This document shows, one piece after another, positions 47,401 to 56,246 of a stretch of 64,000 nucleotides of DNA. The notes beneath the pieces were generated by a model. That model did not search any database. It worked only from the letters and a program-made list of their open reading frames with translations, and was not told the origin of the DNA. Source of the DNA: Curvibacter lanceolatus ATCC 14669. GTDB lineage: Bacteria > Pseudomonadota > Gammaproteobacteria > Burkholderiales > Burkholderiaceae_C. Position 1 is the first letter of the stretch, and each line of letters begins with the position of its first letter. The stretch is taken from positions 222,041 to 286,040 of the forward strand of contig NZ_KB906258.1 of assembly GCF_000381265.1 (NCBI RefSeq). Reading direction: 5' to 3'. The position numbers and the translations under genes were made by a program.

Positions 47401-47501
47401 GCCAAGGCTGTGCTGGGTGAGAAACCCATCAGGGCCAGGCTGGAGCCCGCCAGAGTCGAACCAGTCACTTTCATGAACTGGCGTCTGGAGAGTTGCACCA
47501 T
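44433..47501 (-). CDS. fdnG: Selenocysteine-containing formate dehydrogenase major (alpha) subunit
   Basis: Catalytic subunit that oxidises formate in the periplasm with bis-MGD molybdenum (or tungsten) and one [4Fe-4S]. 1022 aa with Sec at residue 197. The reading frame is interrupted only by TGA at 46911-46913, in the context [21 protein letters not shown], exactly where E. coli FdnG carries Sec. A SECIS hairpin follows directly. A Tat signal (LSRRQFMK) and the cluster motif [13 protein letters not shown]...LCPKG are present. A caller ignoring Sec would split it at 46911. First gene of the fdn-sel cluster; 276 nt separate it from the divergent TetR gene. Confidence 0.97.
46868..46913 (-). 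promoter_or_regulatory. Sec UGA codon and bacterial SECIS element
   Basis: On the minus strand the UGA (46911-46913) is followed at once by CACGGCC (46904-46910), which pairs with GGCCGTG at 46868-46874. Inside is a small hairpin GGCA-GGTCT-TGCC (46884-46896) whose GGTC loop matches the SelB-binding loop of the E. coli fdnG/fdhF elements. Spacing from the UGA to the apical loop is as expected for a bSECIS. Confidence 0.93.
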
Positions 47502-47748
47502 GGGGGTACCTTCTTGTTTGGAGCAGGCCGAAATTCTAGGTTGAAGCCGCGACCCACAGTTGCAAATTAACGCGAAACGCGAGAGATTTCCATGGGTATT
47601 TCACGCATATCAAGCAATTTGCGGCGGTTATTTACCCGTTATCTCTCGAAAGAGTTTTGATAATCTGGTGAAATTGACACATTCAAAAAACTTATCAACC
47701 ATCCAGCCCCGCATGGATTCCGCTTGAATATCCCCGGCCTTGAAAGAT

Positions 47749-47760
47749 GAATTTATATTC
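47749..47760. promoter_or_regulatory. Operator candidate GAATTTATATTC before the TetR gene
   Basis: A 12-bp near-palindrome (one mismatch) ends 17 nt before the TetR start codon and differs at one base from the perfect copy at 48392-48403. Flanks AGA/TCT extend the symmetry. It is the likely autoregulatory site of the TetR protein. Confidence 0.6.
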
Positions 47761-47777
47761 GTCTATGATGCGCCGAC

Positions 47778-48350
47778 ATGAAACCCAAGGACGAAGAAAA
47801 GCTGCGCGCCATCGCCGAGGCCACCTTCACCCTGGTCGAGCAGACCGGGCTGAGCGGCTTGACCATGGCCGCCATCGCCCGTGAGGCCGGCCTGGCCACG
47901 GGCACGCTCTACGTCTACTTCAAATCCAAGGAAGAGTTGATGGTGGGCCTGTACGAGCAGGCCAAACGCCAGACGGCGGCCAGCCTGATGCAGGGCGATG
48001 ACCCGGCCGCCCCCTTCCGCCAGCGCTTTCGCCACATGTGGGACAACTGGCTGGAACACCGGCTGGCCCATTCGGCCCAGGTGGTGTTTCTGGAGCAGTA
48101 CTACAACTCGCCCTGGTTCAGCGAGGCCAGCCGGCAGCTGTCGGCCCAGTTGATCAAGGGCTGGGTCGAGCTGATCGACAACGCCAAGGCCCAGCAGATC
48201 CTCAAAGACGTGCCCACGCCGCTGCTGATCAGCAGCTTTGCCGGCTCGGTGCGCGAAACCGCCCAGTTGCTGCGCAGCGGCACCTTGAGCCACACCCCCG
48301 AACAGCTCAACATGGCCTTCGGGCTGTGCTGGGACGGCATCAAGGCCTGA
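47778..48350 (+). CDS. TetR-family transcriptional regulator
   Basis: 190-aa repressor-type regulator. The N-terminal TetR HTH is clear (GLSGLTMAAIAREAGLATGTLYVYF, read in two parts), followed by an all-helical ligand/dimer domain. It lies 73 nt upstream of, and co-directional with, the second IorA/IorB-like pair. A shared 12-bp palindrome in both promoters indicates it controls itself and that operon. The ligand is probably a substrate of the hydroxylase, by inference. Confidence 0.9.
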   Translation: MKPKDEEKLRAIAEATFTLVEQTGLSGLTMAAIAREAGLATGTLYVYFKSKEELMVGLYEQAKRQTAASLMQGDDPAAPFRQRFRHMWDNWLEHRLAHSAQVVFLEQYYNSPWFSEASRQLSAQLIKGWVELIDNAKAQQILKDVPTPLLISSFAGSVRETAQLLRSGTLSHTPEQLNMAFGLCWDGIKA

Positions 48351-48391
48351 CCTGACAGCACCAACACAGCGCCCGCATCCGCCTTTTAACC

Positions 48392-48403
48392 GAATATATA
48401 TTC
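48392..48403. promoter_or_regulatory. Operator candidate GAATATATATTC before the IorA/IorB pair
   Basis: A perfect 12-bp palindrome lies 20 nt upstream of the 2Fe-2S subunit start, between the TetR gene and the hydroxylase operon. It would overlap the ribosome-binding or promoter region. It matches the site at 47749-47760 at 11 of 12 bases. Confidence 0.65.
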
Positions 48404-48423
48404 ACCCAAAGAGGACCCACCCC

Positions 48424-48897
48424 ATGAGCACCCTGAACATCAACGGACAGAACCACGAGGTCGATGTCGACCCGTCCACGCCCATTCTCTGGACCTTGCG
48501 CGACACCCTGGGCATGACCGGCACCAAGTTCGGCTGTGGCGCGGCCCTGTGCGGCGCCTGCACCGTGCACCTGAACGGCCAGGCGATCCGATCCTGCGTG
48601 ACGCCGGTGTCGGCCGCCAGCGGGCAGAAGATCACCACCATCGAGGCCGTCACCGGCGGCAGCGACAAGGTGGGCCAGGCCGTGCACCAGGCCTGGGTGA
48701 AGCACGACGTGGCCCAGTGCGGCTACTGCCAGAGCGGCCAGATCATGTCGGCCACCGCCTTCCTCAAGACCCTGCCCCGCGGCAAGCTGCCCAGCGAGGC
48801 CGAGATCGACTCGGCCATGGCGGGCAACATCTGCCGCTGCGGCACCTATGCGCGCATCCGCGCCGCCATCACCGACGCCGCCAAGGCCCTGGCCTGA
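48424..48897 (+). CDS. 2Fe-2S subunit, IorA-like (copy 2)
   Basis: 157-aa electron-transfer subunit with the two [2Fe-2S] motif sets ([30 protein letters not shown]). It is a paralog of the gene at 37547-37999. AAAGAGGA precedes the ATG. First gene of the TetR-linked operon; the catalytic subunit starts 19 nt after its stop. Confidence 0.94.
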   Translation: MSTLNINGQNHEVDVDPSTPILWTLRDTLGMTGTKFGCGAALCGACTVHLNGQAIRSCVTPVSAASGQKITTIEAVTGGSDKVGQAVHQAWVKHDVAQCGYCQSGQIMSATAFLKTLPRGKLPSEAEIDSAMAGNICRCGTYARIRAAITDAAKALA

Positions 48898-48916
48898 CCC
48901 CCAGAAGGAGCACCCC

Positions 48917-51163
48917 ATGAATTTCGATCAAGCCACCTTCGAACTGCCGCGCCACCTGCAGGCCCTGATGCAACGCGAACAGGCCGGCAGCACCCCGGCC
49001 ACCACGGGCCTGCCCCGGCGCAGCTTTCTGAAACTCGGCGCCCTGAGCGGCTTTGCGCTGGGCGCCTTCCCGCTGGGGACGCTGGCCCAGGACGCGGCCA
49101 AGCCCGCCGGCCTGAAGCCCACGCAGCAGCCCTCGGCCTTCCTGCACATCGCGGCCGACGGCAGCACCACCATCACCATCAACCGCCTGGACTTCGGCCA
49201 GGGTGTTCAGACCTCGCTGCCCATGATCCTGGCCGAAGAGCTGGACGCCGACTGGTCCCGGGTGAACAGCGTGCATGGCAGCAACGACCCGGCCTATGTC
49301 GACCCGCTGTTCGGCATGCACATCACGGGCGGCTCGGGCTCGATCGCGCACTCCTACACCCAGTACCGCGAGCTGGGCGCCCGCGCCCGTGCCATGCTGG
49401 TCCAGGCCGCCGCGGCCCGCTGGAAGCTTGACCCGGCCAGCCTGCGCACCCACAAGGGCCAGGTGATCGGGCCGGCTGGCCAGCAACTGGGCTACGGCGA
49501 ACTGGCCGAGGCCGCCATGGCCCTGCCGGTGCCCGCCAGCGTGACGCTGAAAGACCCGAAAGACTTCCAGCTGATCGGCCAGCCCACGGGCCGCCTGGAT
49601 GCGGCCGCCAAATCAAGCGGCCACCAGGACTACGGCATCGACGTGCGCCTGCCCGGCCTGCTGACCGCCGTGGTGGCCCACCCGCCCGTGTTCGGCGCCA
49701 GGCTGCAGTCGGTGGACGACGGCGCCGCGCGCGCCATCAAGGGCGTGAAGGCCGTGCTGCGCATCCCGGCCGATCGGGGCGGCGAAGCCGTGGCCGTGCT
49801 GGCCGACGGCTACTGGGCCGCCAAGCAGGGCCGCGACGCCCTCAAGCTGGCTTGGGACAGCAGCGCGGTCGAGAAGGTGGACAGCGCGCGCCAGCTGGCG
49901 CAGTACCGCGCCCTGGCCACGCAGCCCGGCCCGCGCCGCTTCGACGCCGATGTGTCGGGCCTGGACAAGGCCCCGCACCAGATCAGCGCCGAGTACGTCT
50001 TCCCCTACCTGGCCCACGCGCCCATGGAGCCGCTGAACTGCACCGTGCGCGTCGAGGCGGGCAAGGCCGAGCTGTGGGTGGGCACGCAGATGCCGGGCCT
50101 GGACGGCCTGGCCGCCGCCACCGTGCTGGGCCTGCCGCCGCAGAACGTGCAGGTGCACGTGCAGATGGCGGGGGGCGGCTTCGGCCGCCGCGCCATCCCC
50201 AGCAGCGACTATGTGGTGGAGGCCGCCCAGGTGGCCAAGGCCGCCCTGGCCGCGGGCATCAGCGCCCCGGTGCGCCTGCTGTGGAGCCGCGAGGACGACA
50301 TCAAGGGCGGCTACTACCGCCCCATGCACCTGCACACGGCCCGCATCGGCTTTGACGGCCAGGGCCGCATCCAGGCCTGGGACCACGTGATCGTGGGCCA
50401 GTCGATCCTGGCTGGTTCGCCCTTCGAGCCCATGATGGTCAAGAACGGCATCGACGGCACCGCGGTGGAAGGCATGAAAGAGCCCTACGAGATCCCGATG
50501 CGCCTGACCGTGCAACACCCCAAGGTGAATGTGCCGGTGCTGTGGTGGCGCAGCGTGGGCTCGACCCACACCGCCTTCGTGATGGAGACGCTGATCGACG
50601 AGATCGCCCGCACCACCCGGCAAGACCCGGTGGCCTACCGCATGAAGCTGATCGGCGAGCAGCACCCGCGCCACAAGGCGGCGCTGCAGCTGGCGGTCGA
50701 CCAATCCGGCTACGGCAAGAAGAAGCTGGCCCCCGGCCGCGCCTGGGGCGTGGCGGTGCACGAGTCGTTCAACTCGGTGGTGGCCTATGTGGTCGAGGCC
50801 TCGCTGAAGAAGGGCGTGCCCACGCTGCACAAGGTGACGGCCGGCGTGCACTGCAACCGGGTGATCAACCCGCGCAGCCTGGAAGCCCAGGTGCAGGGCG
50901 GCGCGCTGATGGGCCTGTCGATGTGCCTGCCCGGCGCCGCCATCACCTTGAAGGACGGCCAGGTTGAGCAGAGCAACTTCGGCGACTACGCCGTGCCGCG
51001 CATCACGGCCATGCCGCAGATCGCCGTGCACACCGTGCTCAGCGACGATGCACCGACCGGCATGGGCGAACCGGGCCTGCCCCCGCTGGCCCCGGCCTTT
51101 GCCAACGCGGTGGCCCGCCTCAGCGGCAAGCCCGTGCGCGAGCTGCCTTTCAAGCAGGGTTGA
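48917..51163 (+). CDS. Molybdopterin-binding subunit, IorB-like (copy 2)
   Basis: 748-aa Tat-exported molybdenum hydroxylase subunit (LPRRSFLKLG; hydrophobic ALSGFALGAFPLG). Family marks: RLDFGQGVQTSLPMIL, GGGFGRRAIP, and the catalytic Glu in GMGEPGLPPLAPA. The ATG at 48917 has AAGGAG at good spacing. It is paralogous to the 35344-37536 gene but diverged, notably in the middle region, so a different aldehyde or N-heterocycle substrate is likely. Probably regulated by the TetR protein upstream. Confidence 0.9.
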   Translation: MNFDQATFELPRHLQALMQREQAGSTPATTGLPRRSFLKLGALSGFALGAFPLGTLAQDAAKPAGLKPTQQPSAFLHIAADGSTTITINRLDFGQGVQTSLPMILAEELDADWSRVNSVHGSNDPAYVDPLFGMHITGGSGSIAHSYTQYRELGARARAMLVQAAAARWKLDPASLRTHKGQVIGPAGQQLGYGELAEAAMALPVPASVTLKDPKDFQLIGQPTGRLDAAAKSSGHQDYGIDVRLPGLLTAVVAHPPVFGARLQSVDDGAARAIKGVKAVLRIPADRGGEAVAVLADGYWAAKQGRDALKLAWDSSAVEKVDSARQLAQYRALATQPGPRRFDADVSGLDKAPHQISAEYVFPYLAHAPMEPLNCTVRVEAGKAELWVGTQMPGLDGLAAATVLGLPPQNVQVHVQMAGGGFGRRAIPSSDYVVEAAQVAKAALAAGISAPVRLLWSREDDIKGGYYRPMHLHTARIGFDGQGRIQAWDHVIVGQSILAGSPFEPMMVKNGIDGTAVEGMKEPYEIPMRLTVQHPKVNVPVLWWRSVGSTHTAFVMETLIDEIARTTRQDPVAYRMKLIGEQHPRHKAALQLAVDQSGYGKKKLAPGRAWGVAVHESFNSVVAYVVEASLKKGVPTLHKVTAGVHCNRVINPRSLEAQVQGGALMGLSMCLPGAAITLKDGQVEQSNFGDYAVPRITAMPQIAVHTVLSDDAPTGMGEPGLPPLAPAFANAVARLSGKPVRELPFKQG

Positions 51164-51188
51164 GCACGCCCCCCGACCTGCCGGCCCT

Positions 51189-52889
51189 TCAGCCGGTTGG
51201 CCGGGCCCGCTGTTTCTTACGGGCGTACATCGCCAGATCGGCCTGGCGCAACAGGGCTTCGGCCTGATCACCGTCGTCCGGGCACAGCGCCACGCCGATC
51301 GAGGCCCCCACGTGCAAGCGCAGGGACTCCACCGTGATCGGCTGGCTCAGCGCCTGGTGCACGCGCTGAACCAATTGGCGCGCCTGCTCGCGGCTTTGCA
51401 CACCGCGTTGCAGCACGGCAAATTCATCGCCCCCCAGGCGGGCCACGAAGTCGGCCTCGCGGGCAATCGAGCTCAAGGCGCGTGCAACACCCACCAGCAC
51501 CAAGTCACCCACGGCGTGACCATACTGGTCGTTGATGGGCTTGAACCCGTCAAGATCCAGGTAAAGAACCGCACAGCCGTTGCCGGTGCGCCGGGCCAGC
51601 GAGACTTCGGCCTCCAGGCACTCCATGAACATGGCGCGATTGATGAGGCCGGTGAGCGCATCATGGTGCGCCGCAAAGCGGATGCGCTCCTCGTCCAGCT
51701 TGCGCTGGGTGATGTCGGTGACAGTGCGCAGCAAGCCACCGTCTTCAATCGGGATGTTGCGCACCTCGATCATCCGGCCGTTGCCGCGCCGGCGCTCGTA
51801 GCGCGGCAAATGAGGCGAACGCCCCCCCGCATGCACATACTGCTGCACCACATCCGGGGCCCCCTCAAACTCATGATGGGCACGCTGGTAATCCAGCACA
51901 TCGGACAGGTTGAGGCGCTGCCCCAGCCATTGCCTGGGCAGATCGAGCAGATCCAGGAAATTCAGGTTGCTCAGCTCGAGCGTGCCATCGGCACCGATCA
52001 GGGCAATGCCCTGATCCAGGTTCTCGACCGTGGCCTCCAGCAGCACAGATTTGTGGCGCAACTGCTGTTCGCGTTCACGCGCCAGGCGTTCAGCCGCTTC
52101 CAGCCGCTGTTGTTGACGTTTGATTTCGGAGATATCGACGTGGGCGTAGAAAGCCTCGCCGCCGCCGGTAGGCCGGGCAATCACGCGGCAAAAGCGGTTG
52201 CCTGGCAACGGCAGCTCAAACGGTGCCCCGGAAAACCGCAGATGGTCCTTCAGCACCTGCAAGCCTGCGGCATACAGTTCGTGATCGGCCGTGCCGGCCG
52301 CCAACTCCTGCTGCCAGGCCGCCTCGAACACCTGCTCGAAGCCGCTGCCCACAGCCGACTGCCGATCACGCAAGCCGTACATCAGGACAAAGGATTCATT
52401 GACCCACTCGATGCGGCCACCATCCAGGCCACACACCATCAAGGCGTCAGGCACCTTGTCCAGCAGCACACCGCCGCCCACAGGCAAGGCAGCGGGCGAT
52501 CCACTCGGCAAGGTGGCCTGGGGGGCCAGAGACGATTCGCTGCGCCACAGGCGCATGCGACCCACCCCGGGCACCGGCAGCGAAGACACCCGCAGTCGCC
52601 GCCCCAGATGCTCGAACTCGTAAGGCTGGCTTTGGTGCTGGTGGCGCGCAATGCCGGCCTCGATGTAGCGGTCGATGCCGCTGAGCTCCTGCGGGCTCAG
52701 GCGCCCGCTGTAGAAGCGCCGCAGGTTGACGCTGTAGTGCTCGCCCTCGTGCAACTGCCCCTCGTGCTCCGGAAAGAATCGGAAGAAGCAGCGGTTCCAG
52801 GCCAGCGCCCGGTCCTGGTCGTCGAAGACGCACATGGCGATCTCCAGACCATCGAGAATTTCGCCAAAGGTTTTGAGTTGCTGCAGCAT
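51189..52889 (-). CDS. PAS-containing diguanylate cyclase
   Basis: 566-aa soluble protein. Three PAS-like regions (about residues 1-90, 150-270 and 285-400; the last reads ENLDQGIALIGADGTLELSN) precede a GGDEF domain with an intact GGDEF at 486-490 and an RxxD inhibitory I-site (READ) from residue 477. It should make c-di-GMP and be product-inhibited. No TM segment or signal is seen. The start at 52889 follows GGGAG; the ORF runs further upstream into the PRPP-synthase gene in another frame. Cytoplasmic signal unknown; the PAS domains suggest redox, heme or small-molecule sensing. Confidence 0.88.
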   Translation of the reverse strand: MLQQLKTFGEILDGLEIAMCVFDDQDRALAWNRCFFRFFPEHEGQLHEGEHYSVNLRRFYSGRLSPQELSGIDRYIEAGIARHQHQSQPYEFEHLGRRLRVSSLPVPGVGRMRLWRSESSLAPQATLPSGSPAALPVGGGVLLDKVPDALMVCGLDGGRIEWVNESFVLMYGLRDRQSAVGSGFEQVFEAAWQQELAAGTADHELYAAGLQVLKDHLRFSGAPFELPLPGNRFCRVIARPTGGGEAFYAHVDISEIKRQQQRLEAAERLAREREQQLRHKSVLLEATVENLDQGIALIGADGTLELSNLNFLDLLDLPRQWLGQRLNLSDVLDYQRAHHEFEGAPDVVQQYVHAGGRSPHLPRYERRRGNGRMIEVRNIPIEDGGLLRTVTDITQRKLDEERIRFAAHHDALTGLINRAMFMECLEAEVSLARRTGNGCAVLYLDLDGFKPINDQYGHAVGDLVLVGVARALSSIAREADFVARLGGDEFAVLQRGVQSREQARQLVQRVHQALSQPITVESLRLHVGASIGVALCPDDGDQAEALLRQADLAMYARKKQRARPTG

Positions 52890-52962
52890 CGGGCTCCCGG
52901 GCCGAAGGGCCCCAGGCCAGTCCGCCTGGGATGTGGAAACATGATAAGCGCCAGGCCTACGC

Positions 52963-53913
52963 TCAAGCCTCCGAAGTGACCCTCTGTCCGCCATCGCCGG
53001 GCACGAGGTCCAGGCGTTGGTAAAGGGCCGCCAGGGCCTCGGCCACGGCCCCGACCACCGACACCGCGTTGCTGGGGTGGGCGATGCAATCGGTGCTCCA
53101 GACCTGGCCCACGCCGGCCGCCTGCAGGCGCTGCAGCGCGTCGCCGGCGAACAGCGCGTGGGTGACGGCCACATCCACCGAACGGGCGCCGGCCGCCAGC
53201 AGCAAACGGGTGGCCTCGATCAAGGTCTGCCCTGAGCTGGCCACATCGTCCATCAGCACCACGGCGCGCCCGGCCACGGACAACTCGGGCAGCGCAATCT
53301 CGACATGGCGGTCGCCATGGCGCAGCTTGCGGCACACCGCATGCGGCCAGCCATGGGCCTGGGCCGCGCTGCTCACCCATTGCAGCGACTCTTCATCGGG
53401 CCCCAGCAGCAGCACATCCTGGCGCTGCGAGGCCACCCAGGCGCCCAGCAGGGGCGCACCACTGAGCACGATGGCGTCGGCCAGGGGCACGGCCTCGTGC
53501 AGGGTGGCCACCCGGTGCAGGTGCGGGTCGACCGTGATCAGGGCATCGAACAGACCGGCCAGAAAGCGGCCTACGATGCGCTGGCTGACGGCCTCGCCCG
53601 GGTGAAAGGCGATGTCCTGGCGCATGTAGGCCAGGTAAGGCGCCACCAGGCTGAGGTGCCGGGCTCCGAGCTGGCGCGCGGTCTCGGCCAGCAGCAGCAA
53701 CTCAACCAGTTTTTCGTTGGGCTGGTGCAGCGAACGCCACACCACCACCCGCGGCGGCAGGGCGGGCGGCAGACGCAGGCGCCACTCGCCATCGGGAAAA
53801 CGGTGGCGCTCCACCACCGCCAGGCGCAGGCCGGTGGCCTCGGCGGCACGGCGGGCCACGGCCAGCTCGTCGTCAAAGCACAGCAGCGCACCGGGTTCTT
53901 GAGCAGGGGTCAT
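52963..53913 (-). CDS. Archaeal-type (class III-like) ribose-phosphate pyrophosphokinase
   Basis: 316-aa PRPP synthetase homolog (ribose 5-phosphate + ATP to PRPP + AMP). Motifs: FPDGEW (ATP site), APYLAYMRQD with FHPGEAVS, DPHLHR, a flexible loop CRKLRHGDRH, and the PRPP-binding DDVASSGQT. The PYLAYxRQDxxFxxGEAxS block is characteristic of archaeal/class III enzymes rather than the main bacterial Prs. It lies 28 nt after the NMP-phosphorylase-like gene, so they form a two-gene operon. It is unlikely to be the housekeeping Prs. The start at 53913 gives the family N-terminus. Confidence 0.85.
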   Translation of the reverse strand: MTPAQEPGALLCFDDELAVARRAAEATGLRLAVVERHRFPDGEWRLRLPPALPPRVVVWRSLHQPNEKLVELLLLAETARQLGARHLSLVAPYLAYMRQDIAFHPGEAVSQRIVGRFLAGLFDALITVDPHLHRVATLHEAVPLADAIVLSGAPLLGAWVASQRQDVLLLGPDEESLQWVSSAAQAHGWPHAVCRKLRHGDRHVEIALPELSVAGRAVVLMDDVASSGQTLIEATRLLLAAGARSVDVAVTHALFAGDALQRLQAAGVGQVWSTDCIAHPSNAVSVVGAVAEALAALYQRLDLVPGDGGQRVTSEA

Positions 53914-53941
53914 GGGCCATCCTTCCAAAACTTCATCGTCA

Positions 53942-55537
53942 TCAGGATTCGACAAACACATGGGGCACCGCCCCCACCGCGCCGATCTGCACGCCCTGAC
54001 TGCGTTGGCAGGCCTGGCGGGCAAACTCGAGGTCGGCGCCAAAGCCCGCGTGCACGCGGTACAGCACATCGCCCGGGGCCACGGGCTCGCCCAGCTTGCG
54101 CAGCAGATCCACCCCGGCGCCCTGCACATGGGGGGCGCCGGCCAGGCGGGCGATGCGGGCAATCTGCAGGTTGTCGATGCTGGTGACCACGCCGGCCTCG
54201 GTGGCCCGGGCCTCGAAGCTCAGCGCGCCCAGCGGCGGGTTCTGGTAGTCGAAGCCGCAGGCGCCCTGGGCCTCGATGATGGCGTTCATCTGGGTCAGGG
54301 CTCGGCCGGACTCGAGGATGTCACGCGCGATCGCGTAGCCCTCGCCGCCGCGCACATCGGGGTGGCATTCGATCAGCCGGCCGGCCAGGCGCAGCGACTT
54401 CTGGCGCAGGTCCTGCGGGGCCTCGGGGTCGTTCTGCAGCACCTGCATCACATCACGCGCCTCCAGCACCGGGCCGATGCCGCGGCCGATGGGCTGGCGC
54501 CCGTCGGTGATGACCACGTCCAGCGACAGGCGCATGCGGCTGGCCACGTACTCGAACAGGCGGCGCAGGCGCTGCGCCTCGGGCATGGAGCGCACCTTGG
54601 CGGTGGGGCCGATGGGGATGTCCAGCACCAGGTGGGTGGCGCCAGCCGCGATCTTCTTGGACAGGATGGAGGCCACCATCTGCCCCGGCGAATCGATGGA
54701 CAGCGGGCGTTCGACCGAGATCAGCACATCGTCGGCCGGCGACAGGTCGGCCGTGCCGCCCCAAGCCAGGCAGCCGTGGTGCTGGCGCACGATGTCGGTC
54801 AGGCGGTCAAAGGGCAGCTCGACGCGGGCCAGCACCTCCATGGTGTCTGCCGTGCCCGCAGGCGAGGTGATGGCGCGCGACGAGGTCTTGGGAAACACCA
54901 GCCCATAGGCCGCCACGATGGGCACCACCAGCATCGAGGTGCGGTTGCCCGGGATGCCGCCGATGCAGTGCTTGTCCACCACCACGGGCTGGCGCCAGTC
55001 CAGGCGGCGCCCGGTCTTGACCATGGCCTCGGTGAGAAAGTAGACCTCTTCGCGGTCCAGCTCGCTGCGGTTGCTGGCCACCACAAAGGCGGTCAGCTCG
55101 ATCTTGGAATACCGGTGCTGGGCGATGTCGCGGATGATGGCGTCGAAGTCGGCCTGCCCCAGGCGCTCGCCATCGAGCTTGCGGAACAGCGCCGGGATCG
55201 ACTCGGGCGGCTCGGCCTGCGACACATAGGCGGGGTGACCGTCTTCCACGCCCAACTGGGCAAAGGCATCCTGCGACAGGCCCACCTCGCCGCAGCCCAC
55301 CAGGCCGGGGTCGTCGACCACATTGAGGGTGGCCAGGATGCGCCGCCCGTTGGTGCGCACCTCGACCTTGGACAGGGCCTGGAAGCCTTCGGCGCGGTAG
55401 ACATCGCAGTCGCGGTTCAGGTAGGCGACGTTTTCGCGGTAGGTGTCGATGGCCAGGCGCCGCAGCTTCAGGCTGGGCCCGGCGGGACCTGCGGTCGTTG
55501 CCGTGGGCGTGGTCGGTGCGGGCGCAGATTCGCTCAT
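53942..55537 (-). CDS. Archaeal-type thymidine/AMP phosphorylase family protein
   Basis: 531-aa protein of the long nucleoside/nucleotide phosphorylase family (TIGR02645-like) best known from archaeal AMP phosphorylase, which splits AMP with phosphate into adenine and ribose 1,5-bisphosphate. It has the extra ~90-residue N-terminal domain, then [15 protein letters not shown] (Cys where many relatives have Ser) and [19 protein letters not shown]. coli-type DeoA is shorter (~440 aa). AAGGAG precedes the ATG at 55537. The next gene is an archaeal-type PRPP synthase. Whether the substrate is a nucleoside or an NMP cannot be told. Confidence 0.86.
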   Translation of the reverse strand: MSESAPAPTTPTATTAGPAGPSLKLRRLAIDTYRENVAYLNRDCDVYRAEGFQALSKVEVRTNGRRILATLNVVDDPGLVGCGEVGLSQDAFAQLGVEDGHPAYVSQAEPPESIPALFRKLDGERLGQADFDAIIRDIAQHRYSKIELTAFVVASNRSELDREEVYFLTEAMVKTGRRLDWRQPVVVDKHCIGGIPGNRTSMLVVPIVAAYGLVFPKTSSRAITSPAGTADTMEVLARVELPFDRLTDIVRQHHGCLAWGGTADLSPADDVLISVERPLSIDSPGQMVASILSKKIAAGATHLVLDIPIGPTAKVRSMPEAQRLRRLFEYVASRMRLSLDVVITDGRQPIGRGIGPVLEARDVMQVLQNDPEAPQDLRQKSLRLAGRLIECHPDVRGGEGYAIARDILESGRALTQMNAIIEAQGACGFDYQNPPLGALSFEARATEAGVVTSIDNLQIARIARLAGAPHVQGAGVDLLRKLGEPVAPGDVLYRVHAGFGADLEFARQACQRSQGVQIGAVGAVPHVFVES

Positions 55538-55663
55538 GCAGAGTCTCCTTGAAAGGCCAGGGCCTCCTGCCTGGCGCCAAGCGATTGTCCACCCTGAACA
55601 AGGTCGAGCCCCTCTGGCTTGGCACCGACGCGACGCGACTCTCGCTTCTTCGGCTGATCCATG

Positions 55664-56209
55664 TCAGAGAGAGCTCACGATGATGGTGACGCGGCGGTTC
55701 TGCTGGCGCCCGGCCTCGCTGCGGTTGTCCTCGATCGGGCGGCTGAAGCCGAAGCCCTGGTGCCGCACCTGGGCCGGCTCGAAGCCGCGCTCGACAAACG
55801 CCTGGGCCACCACCTGGGCACGCCGCTCGGACAGGCGCTGGTTGTAGGTGGCCGAGCCCTGGTTGTCGGTGTGCCCCTCGATGGCCAGCCCGGTGATGCC
55901 CAGGCCGCGCAACGTGCGGGCCAGGCGCTCGATCGCGGCCTGGGCCTCGGCCGACAAGGAGGCATCGTCCACCGGGAACACCACCCGGCCGGCCAGGTCC
56001 AGCTCCCAACCCTGCTCGGTGGGCCGGAAGCCCAGCCCACGCAGGGCCGCCTCGCGGGCATCGGGCGCAACAACGGCCTGGGGTGGGGATGGCGCTTGCG
56101 GCGGGCTGGCGCAGCCGCCCAGCAGGCTCGACAGGCTCAACAAAGTGATGACCTGCGGCAGGCAACCAAGGGGTCTGGCTTGACGGTGGATTCGGTTATC
56201 AGAGGTCAT
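55664..56209 (-). CDS. yfiB: OmpA-domain outer-membrane lipoprotein YfiB
   Basis: 181-aa lipoprotein: the signal peptide ends in a lipobox (LLGGC), then a short linker and an OmpA-like peptidoglycan-binding domain (IEGHTDNQGS, NQRLSERRAQVV, QNRRV). In the YfiBNR system the outer-membrane YfiB captures periplasmic YfiR and so releases YfiN. It is the last of the three genes, 37 nt after yfiN. The assignment depends on the neighbours; alone it would be only an OmpA-family lipoprotein. Confidence 0.85.
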   Translation of the reverse strand: MTSDNRIHRQARPLGCLPQVITLLSLSSLLGGCASPPQAPSPPQAVVAPDAREAALRGLGFRPTEQGWELDLAGRVVFPVDDASLSAEAQAAIERLARTLRGLGITGLAIEGHTDNQGSATYNQRLSERRAQVVAQAFVERGFEPAQVRHQGFGFSRPIEDNRSEAGRQQNRRVTIIVSSL

Positions 56210-56246
56210 GGATGTCTCCGGGCAGATCAGGCAGGGGGCATCGGCC

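Noticed and set aside
44901-47420. 839-aa plus-strand ORF opposite fdnG
   Set aside because: Antisense shadow of the formate dehydrogenase gene, with no independent support.
47502-47777. FNR-type site upstream of fdnG
   Set aside because: Only TTGAT-like half-sites are present in this AT-rich gap; no full TTGAT-N4-ATCAA motif was found.
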